From NCBI GenBank assembly GCA_945870865.1, contig CAMBTO010000010.1:1-39782 (forward strand): DNA of 39,782 nucleotides. Direction: 5' to 3'. The position numbers were made by a program, and so were the translations under genes. Below are positions 16,070-24,590 of this stretch, piece after piece. The stretch's first letter is position 1; each line of letters starts with the position of its first letter. The notes under the pieces were generated by a model. The model searched no databases. It was not told the DNA's origin and worked only from the letters and a program-made list of their open reading frames with translations. The stretch is from Klebsiella pneumoniae. GTDB lineage: Bacteria > Pseudomonadota > Gammaproteobacteria > Eutrophobiales > Eutrophobiaceae.

Positions 16070-17281
16070 TCACTTGTAGGACAGACCCATCACCGACCTG
16101 ACTTCATCCATCGTCTCTCTGGCAATGTCACGGGCGGCTTCACAACCATCGGCAACAATACCCCGCACAATTTCCGGATCTGCCGCATATTCCCTGGCAC
16201 GTTCGCGTATTGGCTCCTGTTCCTTCAGCACAGCATCGATCAACGGTTGCTTGCATTCAATACAGCCTATGCCCGCGCTGCGACAACCTTTTTGTACCCA
16301 GGATTTCACCTCATCATCAGAATAGACCTGATGGAAGGACCAGACCGGACATTTATCCGGATTTCCCGGATCGGTGCGTCTGACCCTGGCCGGATCCGTC
16401 GGCATCGTCCGCAGTTTATCCATTACTGTATTCGGATTTTCTCGCAAGCCTATCGTATTGCCGTAAGACTTGGACATCTTCTGCCCATCCAGACCGGGGA
16501 ATTTCGGGATATGAGTCAGCAAGGCCTGTGGCTCGGGGAAGATCATCTTGCCCCCTCCCTCCAGATAACCGATCAAACGTTCACGATCACCCAGACTGAT
16601 ATTCTGCTGTGATTCGATTAGCGCTGTGGCCTTTGCCAGCGCCAGATCATCCCCTTTTTGCTGGTAATCGAGTCTTAACTGGTGATAAAGCTTTTTGTTC
16701 TTCTTGCCCATCTTCGTCGCGGCTGACTCGGCCTTTTCCTCAAAACCGGGCTCGCGACCATATAAATAGTTGAAACGGCGAGCGATCTCACGCGACAACT
16801 CGACATGTACCACCTGGTCCTCACCGACAGGGACATAACCGGCCTTGTAGATAATGATATCGGCCGTCTGCAACAGAGGATACCCGAGAAAGCCGTAGGT
16901 CGACAGATCCTTGTTCGCCAGTTTTTCCTGCTGATCCTTGTAGGTCGGGACCCGTTCCAACCAGCTCAACGGGGTAAACATCGATAATAACAGGTGTAAT
17001 TCCGCATGTTCCGGCACCCTCGACTGGATAAAGATACGTGCCGAACCGGGATTGATGCCTACAGCCAGCCAGTCTATGACCATTTCCCAGACTGAATCAG
17101 ATATTGTCTGTGGCGACGCGTATTCCGTCGTCAGTGCATGCCAGTCAGCCACAAAGAAAAAGCATTCATATTCATTTTGCAGTTTTAACCAGTTTTTGAG
17201 TACACCGTGGTAGTGACCAAGGTGTAATTGACCCGACGGGCGCATTCCAGATAGAACACGCTGTTTTGCTGAAATTGCCAA
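16070..17281 (-). CDS. trpS: Tryptophanyl-tRNA synthetase with Fe-S-type Cys motif
   Basis: This enzyme charges tRNA-Trp in the cytoplasm. It is a class I synthetase with the HIGH variant HLGH at 20-23 and KMSKS at 268-272. At 403 residues it is longer than the common form of about 335, with an insert around residues 180-250. Near the C-terminus Cys311, Cys333, Cys340 and Cys343 form C-x21-C-x6-C-x2-C. That closely resembles the C-x22-C-x6-C-x2-C motif binding a [4Fe-4S] cluster in Thermotoga maritima TrpRS. The start appears to be TTG, preceded by CAGGAG at good spacing; no nearby ATG gives the conserved N-terminus. It precedes scpA by 59 bp and may head the downstream run. Confidence 0.95.
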   Translation of the reverse strand: MAISAKQRVLSGMRPSGQLHLGHYHGVLKNWLKLQNEYECFFFVADWHALTTEYASPQTISDSVWEMVIDWLAVGINPGSARIFIQSRVPEHAELHLLLSMFTPLSWLERVPTYKDQQEKLANKDLSTYGFLGYPLLQTADIIIYKAGYVPVGEDQVVHVELSREIARRFNYLYGREPGFEEKAESAATKMGKKNKKLYHQLRLDYQQKGDDLALAKATALIESQQNISLGDRERLIGYLEGGGKMIFPEPQALLTHIPKFPGLDGQKMSKSYGNTIGLRENPNTVMDKLRTMPTDPARVRRTDPGNPDKCPVWSFHQVYSDDEVKSWVQKGCRSAGIGCIECKQPLIDAVLKEQEPIRERAREYAADPEIVRGIVADGCEAARDIARETMDEVRSVMGLSYK

Positions 17282-17383
17282 AAAGAACTCCTGGTTTTTC
17301 TATTTATCGTTGGAGGCCGAAATTATACAGAGTCAAATCAAATAGTCTCGCCGTAGATCCAGATTATTTCAGGACGATCGTTA

Positions 17384-18010
17384 TTATAGACCCTGCAGAT
17401 GGTCAACTGGCCCCTTACCTTTGCGCACAACCTCGGGAATATCCCCGGAAACGTCTATAATTGTGGTCTCTTCTGAGCCTATCATGCCGCCATCAATTAC
17501 GAGATCGACCAGCTTGCCTATCCGGTCGCGGATCTGCTCCGGATCGCCTTCCGGCCCCTCGTCACCCGCGATAACCAGACTGGTGCTCAGCATCGGCTCG
17601 CCAAGTGCCTCCAGCAAGGACAGACAAATCGGATTGTCGGGCACACGCAGCCCAATCGTCTTGCGTTTTGGATGATGCAGTCGTTTGGGTACTTCCCGGC
17701 TTGCCTGTAATACAAAGGTATAAGGGCCGGGTATCAGGCTCTTGATCAATCGGAATGCCGTATTATCGAGGCGAGCCAGCGCACCCAGTCCGGAGAGGTC
17801 ACTGCAAATGATGGTGAACAGGTGACCCGGCTCCAGCCCGCGGATACGGAGGATCCGTTCCAGTGCCTCTCCGCGATCGAGCAGACATCCCAGCGCATAA
17901 CAGGAGTCAGTCGGATAGGCGACCACGCCTCCCTGACGCAGGATCACCACAGCCTGACCTATCAGTCTGGCCTGTGGATTATCCGGGTGAATTTTAAAAT
18001 ACTGTGACAT
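17384..18010 (-). CDS. yciO: YciO, Sua5/YrdC-family protein
   Basis: The 208-residue protein is close in length and sequence style to E. coli YciO. It begins MSQYFKIHPDNPQARLI and contains GGVVAYPTDSCYALGC, RKTIGLRVPDNPI and ALGEPMLSTSL, all typical of that subfamily. The YrdC fold binds RNA, nucleotides and threonylcarbamoyl-AMP. TsaC/Sua5 relatives make the tRNA t6A precursor, whereas the role of YciO is less clear. It is divergent from yciB and 102 bp upstream of trpS on the same strand. An AGGCGATGAG leader supports the start. Confidence 0.94.
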   Translation of the reverse strand: MSQYFKIHPDNPQARLIGQAVVILRQGGVVAYPTDSCYALGCLLDRGEALERILRIRGLEPGHLFTIICSDLSGLGALARLDNTAFRLIKSLIPGPYTFVLQASREVPKRLHHPKRKTIGLRVPDNPICLSLLEALGEPMLSTSLVIAGDEGPEGDPEQIRDRIGKLVDLVIDGGMIGSEETTIIDVSGDIPEVVRKGKGPVDHLQGL

Positions 18011-18069
18011 ATACTCATCGCCTGTATCGCATGTATTATCCGGTATCCAACTATATCAACGTTACGAAA

Positions 18070-18636
18070 ATGAAATTTCTGATAGATTTTTTTCCGGTAC
18101 TCGCCTTTTTCATCGCCTATTACATACCGGACAATTTGGAACAACGTATGTATATGGCGACGGCAGCGGCTATTGTCGCCGCCTTTGTTCAGGTCAGCCT
18201 TTATTGGCTGATACACCGCCGCTTTGAAAAGATGCACCTGATCACACTGGTGATTATCCTCGTACTCGGCGGACTCACACTATTATTACATGATAAACGC
18301 ATTTTTATGTGGAAACCGACTGTTGTGAACTGGTTGTTCGCTGTCGCCTTCCTGCTCAGCGAATTTATCGGCAAAAAACCGATGATCCAGCGCATGATGG
18401 ATCATGCGATCAATATCCCGAAACCGATCTGGTATACGCTGAACCGAAGCTGGACCGCTTTCTTTATTTTCTCAGGTGCGATCAACCTCTATGTTGCGTT
18501 CAACTTCCCGGAAAACATCTGGGTCAATTTCAAGATGTTCGGTATCCTCGGCCTGACCCTATTGTTTGCGATCGTCCAGGCCTTTTATCTTGCGAAACAT
18601 ATGGTTGAGCCAGAACAGAATGGTAGCCAGTCCTGA
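18070..18636 (+). CDS. yciB: YciB, inner-membrane septation-related protein
   Basis: The 188-residue protein is nearly all transmembrane, with about five or six hydrophobic helices. The N-terminus MKFLIDFFPVLAFFIAYY and the internal WKPTVVNWLFAVAFLLSEF are hallmarks of YciB (septation protein A/IspZ). It is linked to cell-envelope synthesis and division in Enterobacteria. The start at 18070 matches the family N-terminus; the longer in-frame extension to 18004 lacks family features. Its stop overlaps the next ATG as TGATG, coupling it to yciI. Confidence 0.96.
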   Translation: MKFLIDFFPVLAFFIAYYIPDNLEQRMYMATAAAIVAAFVQVSLYWLIHRRFEKMHLITLVIILVLGGLTLLLHDKRIFMWKPTVVNWLFAVAFLLSEFIGKKPMIQRMMDHAINIPKPIWYTLNRSWTAFFIFSGAINLYVAFNFPENIWVNFKMFGILGLTLLFAIVQAFYLAKHMVEPEQNGSQS

Positions 18637-18935
18637 TGCTGTACGTGATTATGGGCGTAGACGCAGACAACAGTCTGCAAATCAGACCCACTATACGCCC
18701 GTCCCATCTGGAACGTGTACAACAACTGAAGGACGAAGGCCGTCTGGTGATTGCCGGACCGCATCCTGCCATTGACAGCCCGGACCCCGGACCTGCCGGA
18801 TTTAGTGGCAGCCTGATCATCGCGGAGTTTCCCGATCTTGAGGCCGCCACAAGTTGGGCAAAGGCCGATCCTTACCACCTAGCCGGCGTCTTTCGCAGTA
18901 TTACTGTGAAACCGTTAATCCAGGTTCTACCCTGA
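18636..18935 (+). CDS. yciI: YciI-like small protein
   Basis: The 99-residue protein has the ferredoxin-like YciI (YCII) fold. The family His is in RPSHLERVQQLKDEGRL and the family Asp in KADPYHLAGVF. The cytoplasmic function is undefined; relatives include chlorophenol-degradation enzymes, and the His/Asp pair suggests a small active site. It overlaps yciB by one base pair and is followed 11 bp later by bolA. The yciB-yciI neighbourhood is common in gammaproteobacteria. Confidence 0.93.
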   Translation: MLYVIMGVDADNSLQIRPTIRPSHLERVQQLKDEGRLVIAGPHPAIDSPDPGPAGFSGSLIIAEFPDLEAATSWAKADPYHLAGVFRSITVKPLIQVLP

Positions 18936-18946
18936 ACCAGACCGGT

Positions 18947-19210
18947 ATGGATCGCATTGCTGAAATCCGCCTACGTCTGGAACAATCACTGCAACCCGTC
19001 TCACTCGAGATCCAGGACGACTCTGCACACCACCTGGGTCATGCTGGTGCGGCCGGAGGTGGAGGCCACTACTCAGTGCGTATCGTTTCTGCGCAGTTTA
19101 CCGGACTGCCACTGCTGTCCCGTCACCGGCTGGTCTACCAGGCCGTCGCTGATCTGATGCCCGGAGTCATACACGCGCTCAGCATCCGGGCGCAGGCACC
19201 GGAAGAATAA
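18947..19210 (+). CDS. bolA: BolA family protein
   Basis: The 87-residue protein has the BolA fold. The signature FTGLPLLSRHRLVYQAVADL includes the RHR helix; HAGAAGGGGHYSVRIVSA lies upstream. The C-terminal GVIHALSIRAQAPEE fits BolA proper better than IbaG. BolA proteins act with monothiol glutaredoxins in Fe-S handling and affect morphology and stress response. The ATG at 18947 matches the family start. Its last codons and stop contain the GGAAGA that appears to serve as ribosome-binding site for dam. Confidence 0.93.
   Translation: MDRIAEIRLRLEQSLQPVSLEIQDDSAHHLGHAGAAGGGGHYSVRIVSAQFTGLPLLSRHRLVYQAVADLMPGVIHALSIRAQAPEE
19201..19206 (+). promoter_or_regulatory. Shine-Dalgarno that decides the dam start
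   Basis: GGAAGA sits in the last codons of bolA, 6 nt before the ATT at 19213. It supports translation of dam coupled to bolA from a non-standard initiation codon. Confidence 0.6.
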
Positions 19211-19212
19211 TA

Positions 19213-20037
19213 ATTTCTGCTTCAGCGACCAGACCGTTTCTGAAATGGCCGGGCGGTAAGTACCGCCTGGTAGAACGGATCCGCACACAGTTACAGGACG
19301 GCAAACGCCTGGTCGAACCGTTTACCGGATCCGGGGCTGTATTTCTGAATACCGACTACGACCGCTATTTGCTTGCCGATACAAACCGGGATTTAATCAA
19401 CTTGTACAAGCAGCTGAAAGCTGAAGGCCAGCCGTTCATTGATTACTGCCAGAGTGTGTTTGTCCGTGCCAACAACAAGACCCGTTATTACCGCCTGCGA
19501 GAAGAGTTCAACCGGACTGATGACACCCGCAGAAAGTCAGCACTATTCCTGTATCTGAACCGCCATTGTTATAACGGTCTAGTCCGCTATAACAGGAGTG
19601 GAAAATTCAATACGCCGTTCGGGTTGTATATAAAACCGTACTTCCCGCTGCGCGAGATGCAACAGTTTTTACTGGCGTCAACGCGTGCCGAGTTTGTGCA
19701 CAAGGACTTTCAGCACTGTATGCAGGATACTGTTCCCGGTGACGTGGTGTATTGTGACCCACCCTATGTACCGCTGACCGACACCGCCTGTTTTACAAAT
19801 TATCATACCGGTGGTTTTGGCTGGGAGGATCAACTGAAACTGATAGAGCTCGCTCAACAACTTGCCGACCGTGACATACAGGTGGTCATCTCGAACCATG
19901 ACGTACCGCAAATCCGCAAGTTATATAAACAGGCGGGGGCAACGATCACCGGTTTTCAGGTCAGGCGCACGATCAGTGCGAACACCGGCAATCGCGGCCG
20001 GGTCGGCGAGCTGCTGGCGGTTTTTGATCAAACCTGA
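19213..20037 (+). CDS. dam: Dam, DNA adenine (GATC) methyltransferase, ATT start
   Basis: The 274-residue enzyme methylates adenine, most likely in GATC. FLKWPGGKYRL at about residues 8-18 is the SAM-binding region; Dam usually has WAGGK, here WPGGK. VEPFTGSGAVFLNTD and the catalytic DPPY at about 182-185 follow the Dam plan and length (278 in E. coli). The N-terminal motif is translated from upstream of the first ATG-type codon in this frame. Between the in-frame stop at 19150 and FLKW there is no ATG, GTG or TTG. ATT at 19213 lies 6 nt after GGAAGA (19201-19206) and gives an E. coli-like N-terminus. ATA at 19210 is less well spaced. A start at TTG 19366 or later would delete the SAM motif. 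Confidence 0.9.
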   Translation: MSASATRPFLKWPGGKYRLVERIRTQLQDGKRLVEPFTGSGAVFLNTDYDRYLLADTNRDLINLYKQLKAEGQPFIDYCQSVFVRANNKTRYYRLREEFNRTDDTRRKSALFLYLNRHCYNGLVRYNRSGKFNTPFGLYIKPYFPLREMQQFLLASTRAEFVHKDFQHCMQDTVPGDVVYCDPPYVPLTDTACFTNYHTGGFGWEDQLKLIELAQQLADRDIQVVISNHDVPQIRKLYKQAGATITGFQVRRTISANTGNRGRVGELLAVFDQT

Positions 20038-20107
20038 TTGATATACACATAACGGTTTCGACATCCTGTCCGTATCAGCCATCTGTATTGGAACTCCTGA
20101 CAGCTAT

Positions 20108-21094
20108 CTAGAAACGTCGCAACCACACTAGACCGAATAAACACAGCGTCGCAAGCAGTAAAAACCAGAGACTAATATCTTCTGTTTGCAACGGCAGTTG
20201 CAGATCAGCATTCTCGTGGAGGAGCGAGCGCAGATAATCCAGTAACTCCGTTTTTTGTGTTTCGACAAAATAACGTCCACCGGTCTGTTCCGCAATCAAC
20301 TGCAACGGTGCGGCAAACAGGCGTGTATAGAATTCCTTGCCTTCGGCACGTTCAAAGCGGCCTTCCAGGCATTCACGATTTTTTCCGAGTGTCGGAATCG
20401 GCAGGCCATCAACCGAACCGGTACCGAGGCTGACCACCTTGATACCGGCCTCATTAAGTACCGGGATGGCCTTACCCAACTGCTGATTTACCTCATCGGA
20501 ATAATCACCGTCAGAGAGCAGGATGACATATTCAAGCCGGGCATAGACAGGCGGTTGTTCGGACTTTTTCTCTGCCAGTACCAGCAAGGCATTTCCGAGG
20601 TCGGAGCCAGGAGTCGGCACCGCCTCGACAAACAGACCGTAATTAATAACCTCCTGCAGATATGCGTGATCCAGACTTGGTTCGGTAAACGGGAATGCCA
20701 GTTCGGTAAAGGCGGTGATACCGAACTCGGCCTCGGGCATTGCGCTGACGATGTCCGTCATTAATGCACGGGCGCGGTCCAGTTGCATCGTCTCATCACA
20801 ACTGGCACGTGCGGCCATGCTGCGCGAGACATCCACCAGAAACACAAAGTTGCCAGAGCGTGCGGTTTCCGGGCGGGACAGATAACGCTGCGGTCCGGCT
20901 GCGACAATTAATAACGTTGTCAGTAACAGTAGCGCCAACACCGGTATCGCCAGCCTTTCCAGCGTCGAGGCCGGCTGCGCAGTGCTGAAATGTTTGAGCA
21001 TACGGGCCGTCCTGTCACTGCCTGCGCGCAGGTAATACAGCGCCGGCAGCAATAACAGCAGCAGGATCAGGATCTGTGGGTTCTGAAATGTCAT
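20108..21094 (-). CDS. VWA-domain membrane protein, MxaL/BatB-like
   Basis: The 328-residue protein has two N-terminal transmembrane helices (about 7-22 and 48-67), a von Willebrand A domain and a C-terminal helix (about 308-325). The metal-ion site is intact: DVSRS at 88-92 (D-x-S-x-S), with LLSDGD later. It is the last gene of the MoxR operon, 4 bp after the other VWA gene. In methylotrophs the equivalent genes (mxaC, mxaL) are needed to assemble active PQQ/calcium methanol dehydrogenase. More generally such proteins work with MoxR chaperones on membrane complexes. The exact mxaL assignment is inference. Confidence 0.9.
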   Translation of the reverse strand: MTFQNPQILILLLLLLPALYYLRAGSDRTARMLKHFSTAQPASTLERLAIPVLALLLLTTLLIVAAGPQRYLSRPETARSGNFVFLVDVSRSMAARASCDETMQLDRARALMTDIVSAMPEAEFGITAFTELAFPFTEPSLDHAYLQEVINYGLFVEAVPTPGSDLGNALLVLAEKKSEQPPVYARLEYVILLSDGDYSDEVNQQLGKAIPVLNEAGIKVVSLGTGSVDGLPIPTLGKNRECLEGRFERAEGKEFYTRLFAAPLQLIAEQTGGRYFVETQKTELLDYLRSLLHENADLQLPLQTEDISLWFLLLATLCLFGLVWLRRF

Positions 21095-21098
21095 CCGT

Positions 21099-22133
21099 TC
21101 ATACCTGCGTCTTGTGCAAACGGGTCTCGTAGAGGATGACCGTTATCAGCGCGACGATAAAACCGGCGAGTGCAAAGAACCAGCGTAGGTCCTGCAAGTG
21201 GTTGCGGTTACCGGAGGCTGCCAGCCGCTCGGCCTCGATGGATTCAATCCCGGCAAACGCCGTCGTCAGGTCCTCGCCCGACTTGACCGTATGAATAAAG
21301 ATACCGGGGCGCTCGCCAAATGCCCGCGCCAGTGCATCGAGATTTTCCGGTTGCGGGTCAATCGCGAGTACATGGGTATACACATCGTCCTCGTATAATT
21401 GTTGAATCCCCTCGACGATCTCATCGGTGTTGTCAATCAGGTCCCCGATCAGTATCAACGACTTGCCGGTGGCCTGCTGGCGTGACAATACTTCGCGCGC
21501 AAGGGTCAGGCCATCACGCGTGGCGGTGCCACCGGCAAACCGTGCCAGTTGTGAAGGACGCGAGCGGTTTGGGTTGGTATAACGCATTCCCTCATCCAGC
21601 ACATCGCGAAAATCAAACCCGGTCTCCAGAGTGGGCCAACGCACCAGCATCGGTTGCACACTGAACAGCACCAGACCAAAGCGGGTGGCAGCATGTTTGC
21701 CGACAAACTCGTATAAATTTTCCCGCGAGGCCTCGAACCGCGTGATGCCACCGGTGTTCAACTGGCCGTTGATCACATAACCGCCCAGCGGCTCGGTCAT
21801 ACTGCCGGACACGTCCAGTGCAACCAGATAGACCGGGTGTAGTTCATGTGACATGCCAAACCGGAACGGTTGACGGGTCCTGATCTGGGGGCCGGCCAAT
21901 GCCAGCGCCAGCAATACGGCAAGCAGACTGATCAATGCAATACGATACCGAAATCGATTTGTGGCAACCGCGATACCGGAACCGGTCAGGTATTCCAGCC
22001 CGCTCGTGCGCACGCTGAACCTGCCCCGGGTACGGCGGATCTGCCAGACAATAATACCTATGACAGGCACGATGCACAGCAACAGCCACGGCTGTTCGAA
22101 TTGCAGCGAAAACCGGAACAAGGCAAGATCCAT
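21099..22133 (-). CDS. VWA-domain membrane protein, MxaC/BatA-like
   Basis: The 344-residue protein has helices at about 16-32 and 62-80, a VWA domain with a complete DxSxS motif (DVSGSM, Asp107), and a C-terminal helix near 318-336. The domain carries an insertion after the metal motif. It starts 17 bp after the MxaA/K-like gene and ends 4 bp before the second VWA gene, so it is surely in the same operon. By position and topology it best matches MxaC, but BatA of generic MoxR clusters has a similar plan. Confidence 0.9.
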   Translation of the reverse strand: MDLALFRFSLQFEQPWLLLCIVPVIGIIVWQIRRTRGRFSVRTSGLEYLTGSGIAVATNRFRYRIALISLLAVLLALALAGPQIRTRQPFRFGMSHELHPVYLVALDVSGSMTEPLGGYVINGQLNTGGITRFEASRENLYEFVGKHAATRFGLVLFSVQPMLVRWPTLETGFDFRDVLDEGMRYTNPNRSRPSQLARFAGGTATRDGLTLAREVLSRQQATGKSLILIGDLIDNTDEIVEGIQQLYEDDVYTHVLAIDPQPENLDALARAFGERPGIFIHTVKSGEDLTTAFAGIESIEAERLAASGNRNHLQDLRWFFALAGFIVALITVILYETRLHKTQV

Positions 22134-22150
22134 GGCGGGTCTCCCTGTGC

Positions 22151-23701
22151 CTAGAACAGAATTTGTTTCATGTCACGCGAGAAACCCGGCAACGGCGGCC
22201 CGACCTCGCCCTGTACCTTGCCACTGTCCTCCTCCTTCTTCTCTGCCTCGCGCAACACGATGGCCAGTTCGAGGTTACGCCGACCTTCCTCGGTCTGTGG
22301 ATACAGCCTGACCGCATTCGCGAGTAATTGCAGCGGAAACTCGAACGAAGGTTTATTGGTCGACTCATCCTCACCCGCCTCTTCCTCGTCCTGGTTCTCT
22401 CCGGATAGTATGGAAACATAGGCACGGGCGACTATGGTGCCAAAGTTATACAGGTAGAAACTCTTGACAGTATCCTGCTGCAACTTTTGCAGGATGTCCT
22501 GCTGCTCGGCAAACTGTACCAGCATCTGCACATCTATCACGCCAAGTTCCTTGTCGCGTGTGTCATCAAATATTCTCGCCGGCAGGCTGTTGATCCAGTC
22601 GTTGTACAGGATCGTATCCGCATCACGCCACAGCGCAGGCCGTACCAATAACACAGTACTACACAGCCCGACCAGCAAGGTGAGTACACCCCCGGTAAAT
22701 GCCAATCGATGTTGACGGATCCGGCGCAGTACACTGCCTTGCAATGCCTCCAACCCTGCTCGGCGTTGATCAGCTACCTCAGACTGGAGCGCAGAAAATA
22801 CCTGCTGCAGGTCGTCCTTGACCAGACGGACACTGTCCAGACCAGGCTCTGCCATCTGATAGGCCGGGCGCAGCCGCTGTTTCAGTCTTTGTAAGACAGG
22901 TAACATTCCGCTATCCATATTGTTCGGCTCGCCCATCCAGAACGCACGTGCACTGAATTTGCGATAGGACAATAACAGTGTCAGCAACACCCTCTCATAG
23001 GCCAACAGTCCCTCGCGTGAATTGTCTGTCGGAGAAACCGATTCAAATTGGCGGTAGATGCGATCCGCCTCCACTGCCACATACAGCTGGCGTCGTCTGA
23101 GCGCCGAGTGCAACAGCCCGCCGCCGCCCAGCAGCGTCAATATTGCCAGCGCGGCAATGGCCAGTTGTTTGAACAGATAATGATCGTTAATAGCCTGGCG
23201 CAGTTGCTCAAAGGACTGTCCATACACCTCTGCCGGATAATAACCGCTGATCACTACTGCCCCGGGCTGGACCTCGACACCCTCAGTCACACCGCTGGCA
23301 AGCACGCGCCAGTCCAGCCGGACCGGATCCAATGTGTAGGTTTTATACGGTACAACAGCGATTCCCAGCACGGGATAGGACAACACATATTCATTGATGC
23401 CATCGGGCAGATTGGATTGGCTGATAGCCGGACGGCGCAGGTGCAACTGTTCAAAGGGCACAAACCTGACATTACGTAACAGGCCGGGAAAATCCGGCTC
23501 AACCCGATCCGGATGGTAGAGTACGCGGACACGATACTCAAACGGTTCACCCACATGGATCGTGTCTGGAATTTCGACCCGCAGACTGACGGGTTGATCA
23601 ACGGCAAGTGTGTTAGGGCCGGTTTGCGCAACAAGGCGGAGACTGCTTATCAGTAACACTATTACCAATAATGCCAGGATGCTACGCAGTGAAAATGCCA
23701 T
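22151..23701 (-). CDS. Large membrane protein, possible MxaA-MxaK fusion
   Basis: The protein has 516 residues from the ATG at 23701. A signal peptide or anchor is followed by an Ig-like periplasmic region (about 35-160; VRIEIP-type strands, YPVLGIAVVPYKTYTL). A transmembrane helix (about 180-200) and a cytoplasmic helical region (YERVLLTLLLSYRKFSARAF) come next. A second helix (about 334-353) is followed by a C-terminal domain with YLYNFGTIVARAYVSIL and an acidic stretch. The first half resembles MxaA and the second half MxaK, both encoded separately in methylotroph mxaRSACKL clusters. This is judged from topology and order, not from a search. A longer frame starting at TTG 23716 exists, but the ATG lies one base after the DUF58 stop and is preferred. 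Confidence 0.72.
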   Translation of the reverse strand: MAFSLRSILALLVIVLLISSLRLVAQTGPNTLAVDQPVSLRVEIPDTIHVGEPFEYRVRVLYHPDRVEPDFPGLLRNVRFVPFEQLHLRRPAISQSNLPDGINEYVLSYPVLGIAVVPYKTYTLDPVRLDWRVLASGVTEGVEVQPGAVVISGYYPAEVYGQSFEQLRQAINDHYLFKQLAIAALAILTLLGGGGLLHSALRRRQLYVAVEADRIYRQFESVSPTDNSREGLLAYERVLLTLLLSYRKFSARAFWMGEPNNMDSGMLPVLQRLKQRLRPAYQMAEPGLDSVRLVKDDLQQVFSALQSEVADQRRAGLEALQGSVLRRIRQHRLAFTGGVLTLLVGLCSTVLLVRPALWRDADTILYNDWINSLPARIFDDTRDKELGVIDVQMLVQFAEQQDILQKLQQDTVKSFYLYNFGTIVARAYVSILSGENQDEEEAGEDESTNKPSFEFPLQLLANAVRLYPQTEEGRRNLELAIVLREAEKKEEDSGKVQGEVGPPLPGFSRDMKQILF

Positions 23702-23702
23702 A

Positions 23703-24590
23703 TCAGCGCAACACAAAAAACCGGGTCAGGGTCTGCTGAATCCGGTCGAGAGACGGAGAGTCTATATGGACATGCCGCAAGCCGTGACTGGCAAAGGTCG
23801 CCTGTAGTTCTAAAAAGCGCTGTTCATGTAACTGCCGGATCATGGTCTTTTCATGCTGACCCAACCATAGCGGCAGGCTGGATCCGGTCTCGGGACTCGA
23901 AAAGTCGATCATGGACTCATCACCCAGATCCGGAAACGTGTATTCAAATTCATCCTGGATCACCACCGGGACAAAATCATAACGTCTGGCCTCAACCGCA
24001 TAACTGTCATAGTTGCGCGCATAACCACGTTCGTCGAGGAAATCGGAAAGATACAACAGCACGCCGCCTCCCGGCAGCAGACGATGTGCATCGGTCGCTG
24101 GATAATCAACTTCCGGTACTTTGCCCTGCCGCAGCTGCCCACATACCTGTTCGATTGCATCAAACAGGCGCAGGGCGTGCCTCTGTCCCGAACCGAACCC
24201 GAGGCGATGATAGCCTTTTGCATCCAGCAGGACGGCACCGACACGCATTTCCATACTGACGCCGCTGTATAACATCATCAGTGCGCTGGCCAGCAATATG
24301 TCGGCCTTGTATCTGACGCCCATTGAAGCGGTGTAGTCCAGCACCACCAGCAGACTGATATCACGCAGGGCGATACGATCCACAACCATGTTCTGTCCGG
24401 TGCGCACACTGGTCCCCATGTGCACGGTACGCAGGTCATCACCGAGCTGGTAGGGGCGGTGACTGCGAAAGTCCAGGCCCTTGCCGGTATACGGACTTGG
24501 CCACTCGCCACTGAGCTGGCTGGTCGCAGGACGTTTCGGGGTGATCGGTATGGGCCTGCGGGTCAGACGACGGAGGATCTCCTCCCTCAT
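23703..24590 (-). CDS. DUF58 protein, MxaS-like
   Basis: The 295-residue DUF58 protein contains GKGLDFRSHRPYQLGDDLR and DYTASMGV, the diagnostic segment and degenerate VWA-like motif of the family. DUF58 proteins are constant partners of MoxR ATPases; in methylotrophs the equivalent is MxaS. It is predicted soluble or peripheral, with no clear transmembrane helix. Its ATG overlaps the moxR stop as ATGA, and its stop is one base from the next ATG, so translation is coupled on both sides. Confidence 0.92.
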   Translation of the reverse strand: MREEILRRLTRRPIPITPKRPATSQLSGEWPSPYTGKGLDFRSHRPYQLGDDLRTVHMGTSVRTGQNMVVDRIALRDISLLVVLDYTASMGVRYKADILLASALMMLYSGVSMEMRVGAVLLDAKGYHRLGFGSGQRHALRLFDAIEQVCGQLRQGKVPEVDYPATDAHRLLPGGGVLLYLSDFLDERGYARNYDSYAVEARRYDFVPVVIQDEFEYTFPDLGDESMIDFSSPETGSSLPLWLGQHEKTMIRQLHEQRFLELQATFASHGLRHVHIDSPSLDRIQQTLTRFFVLR

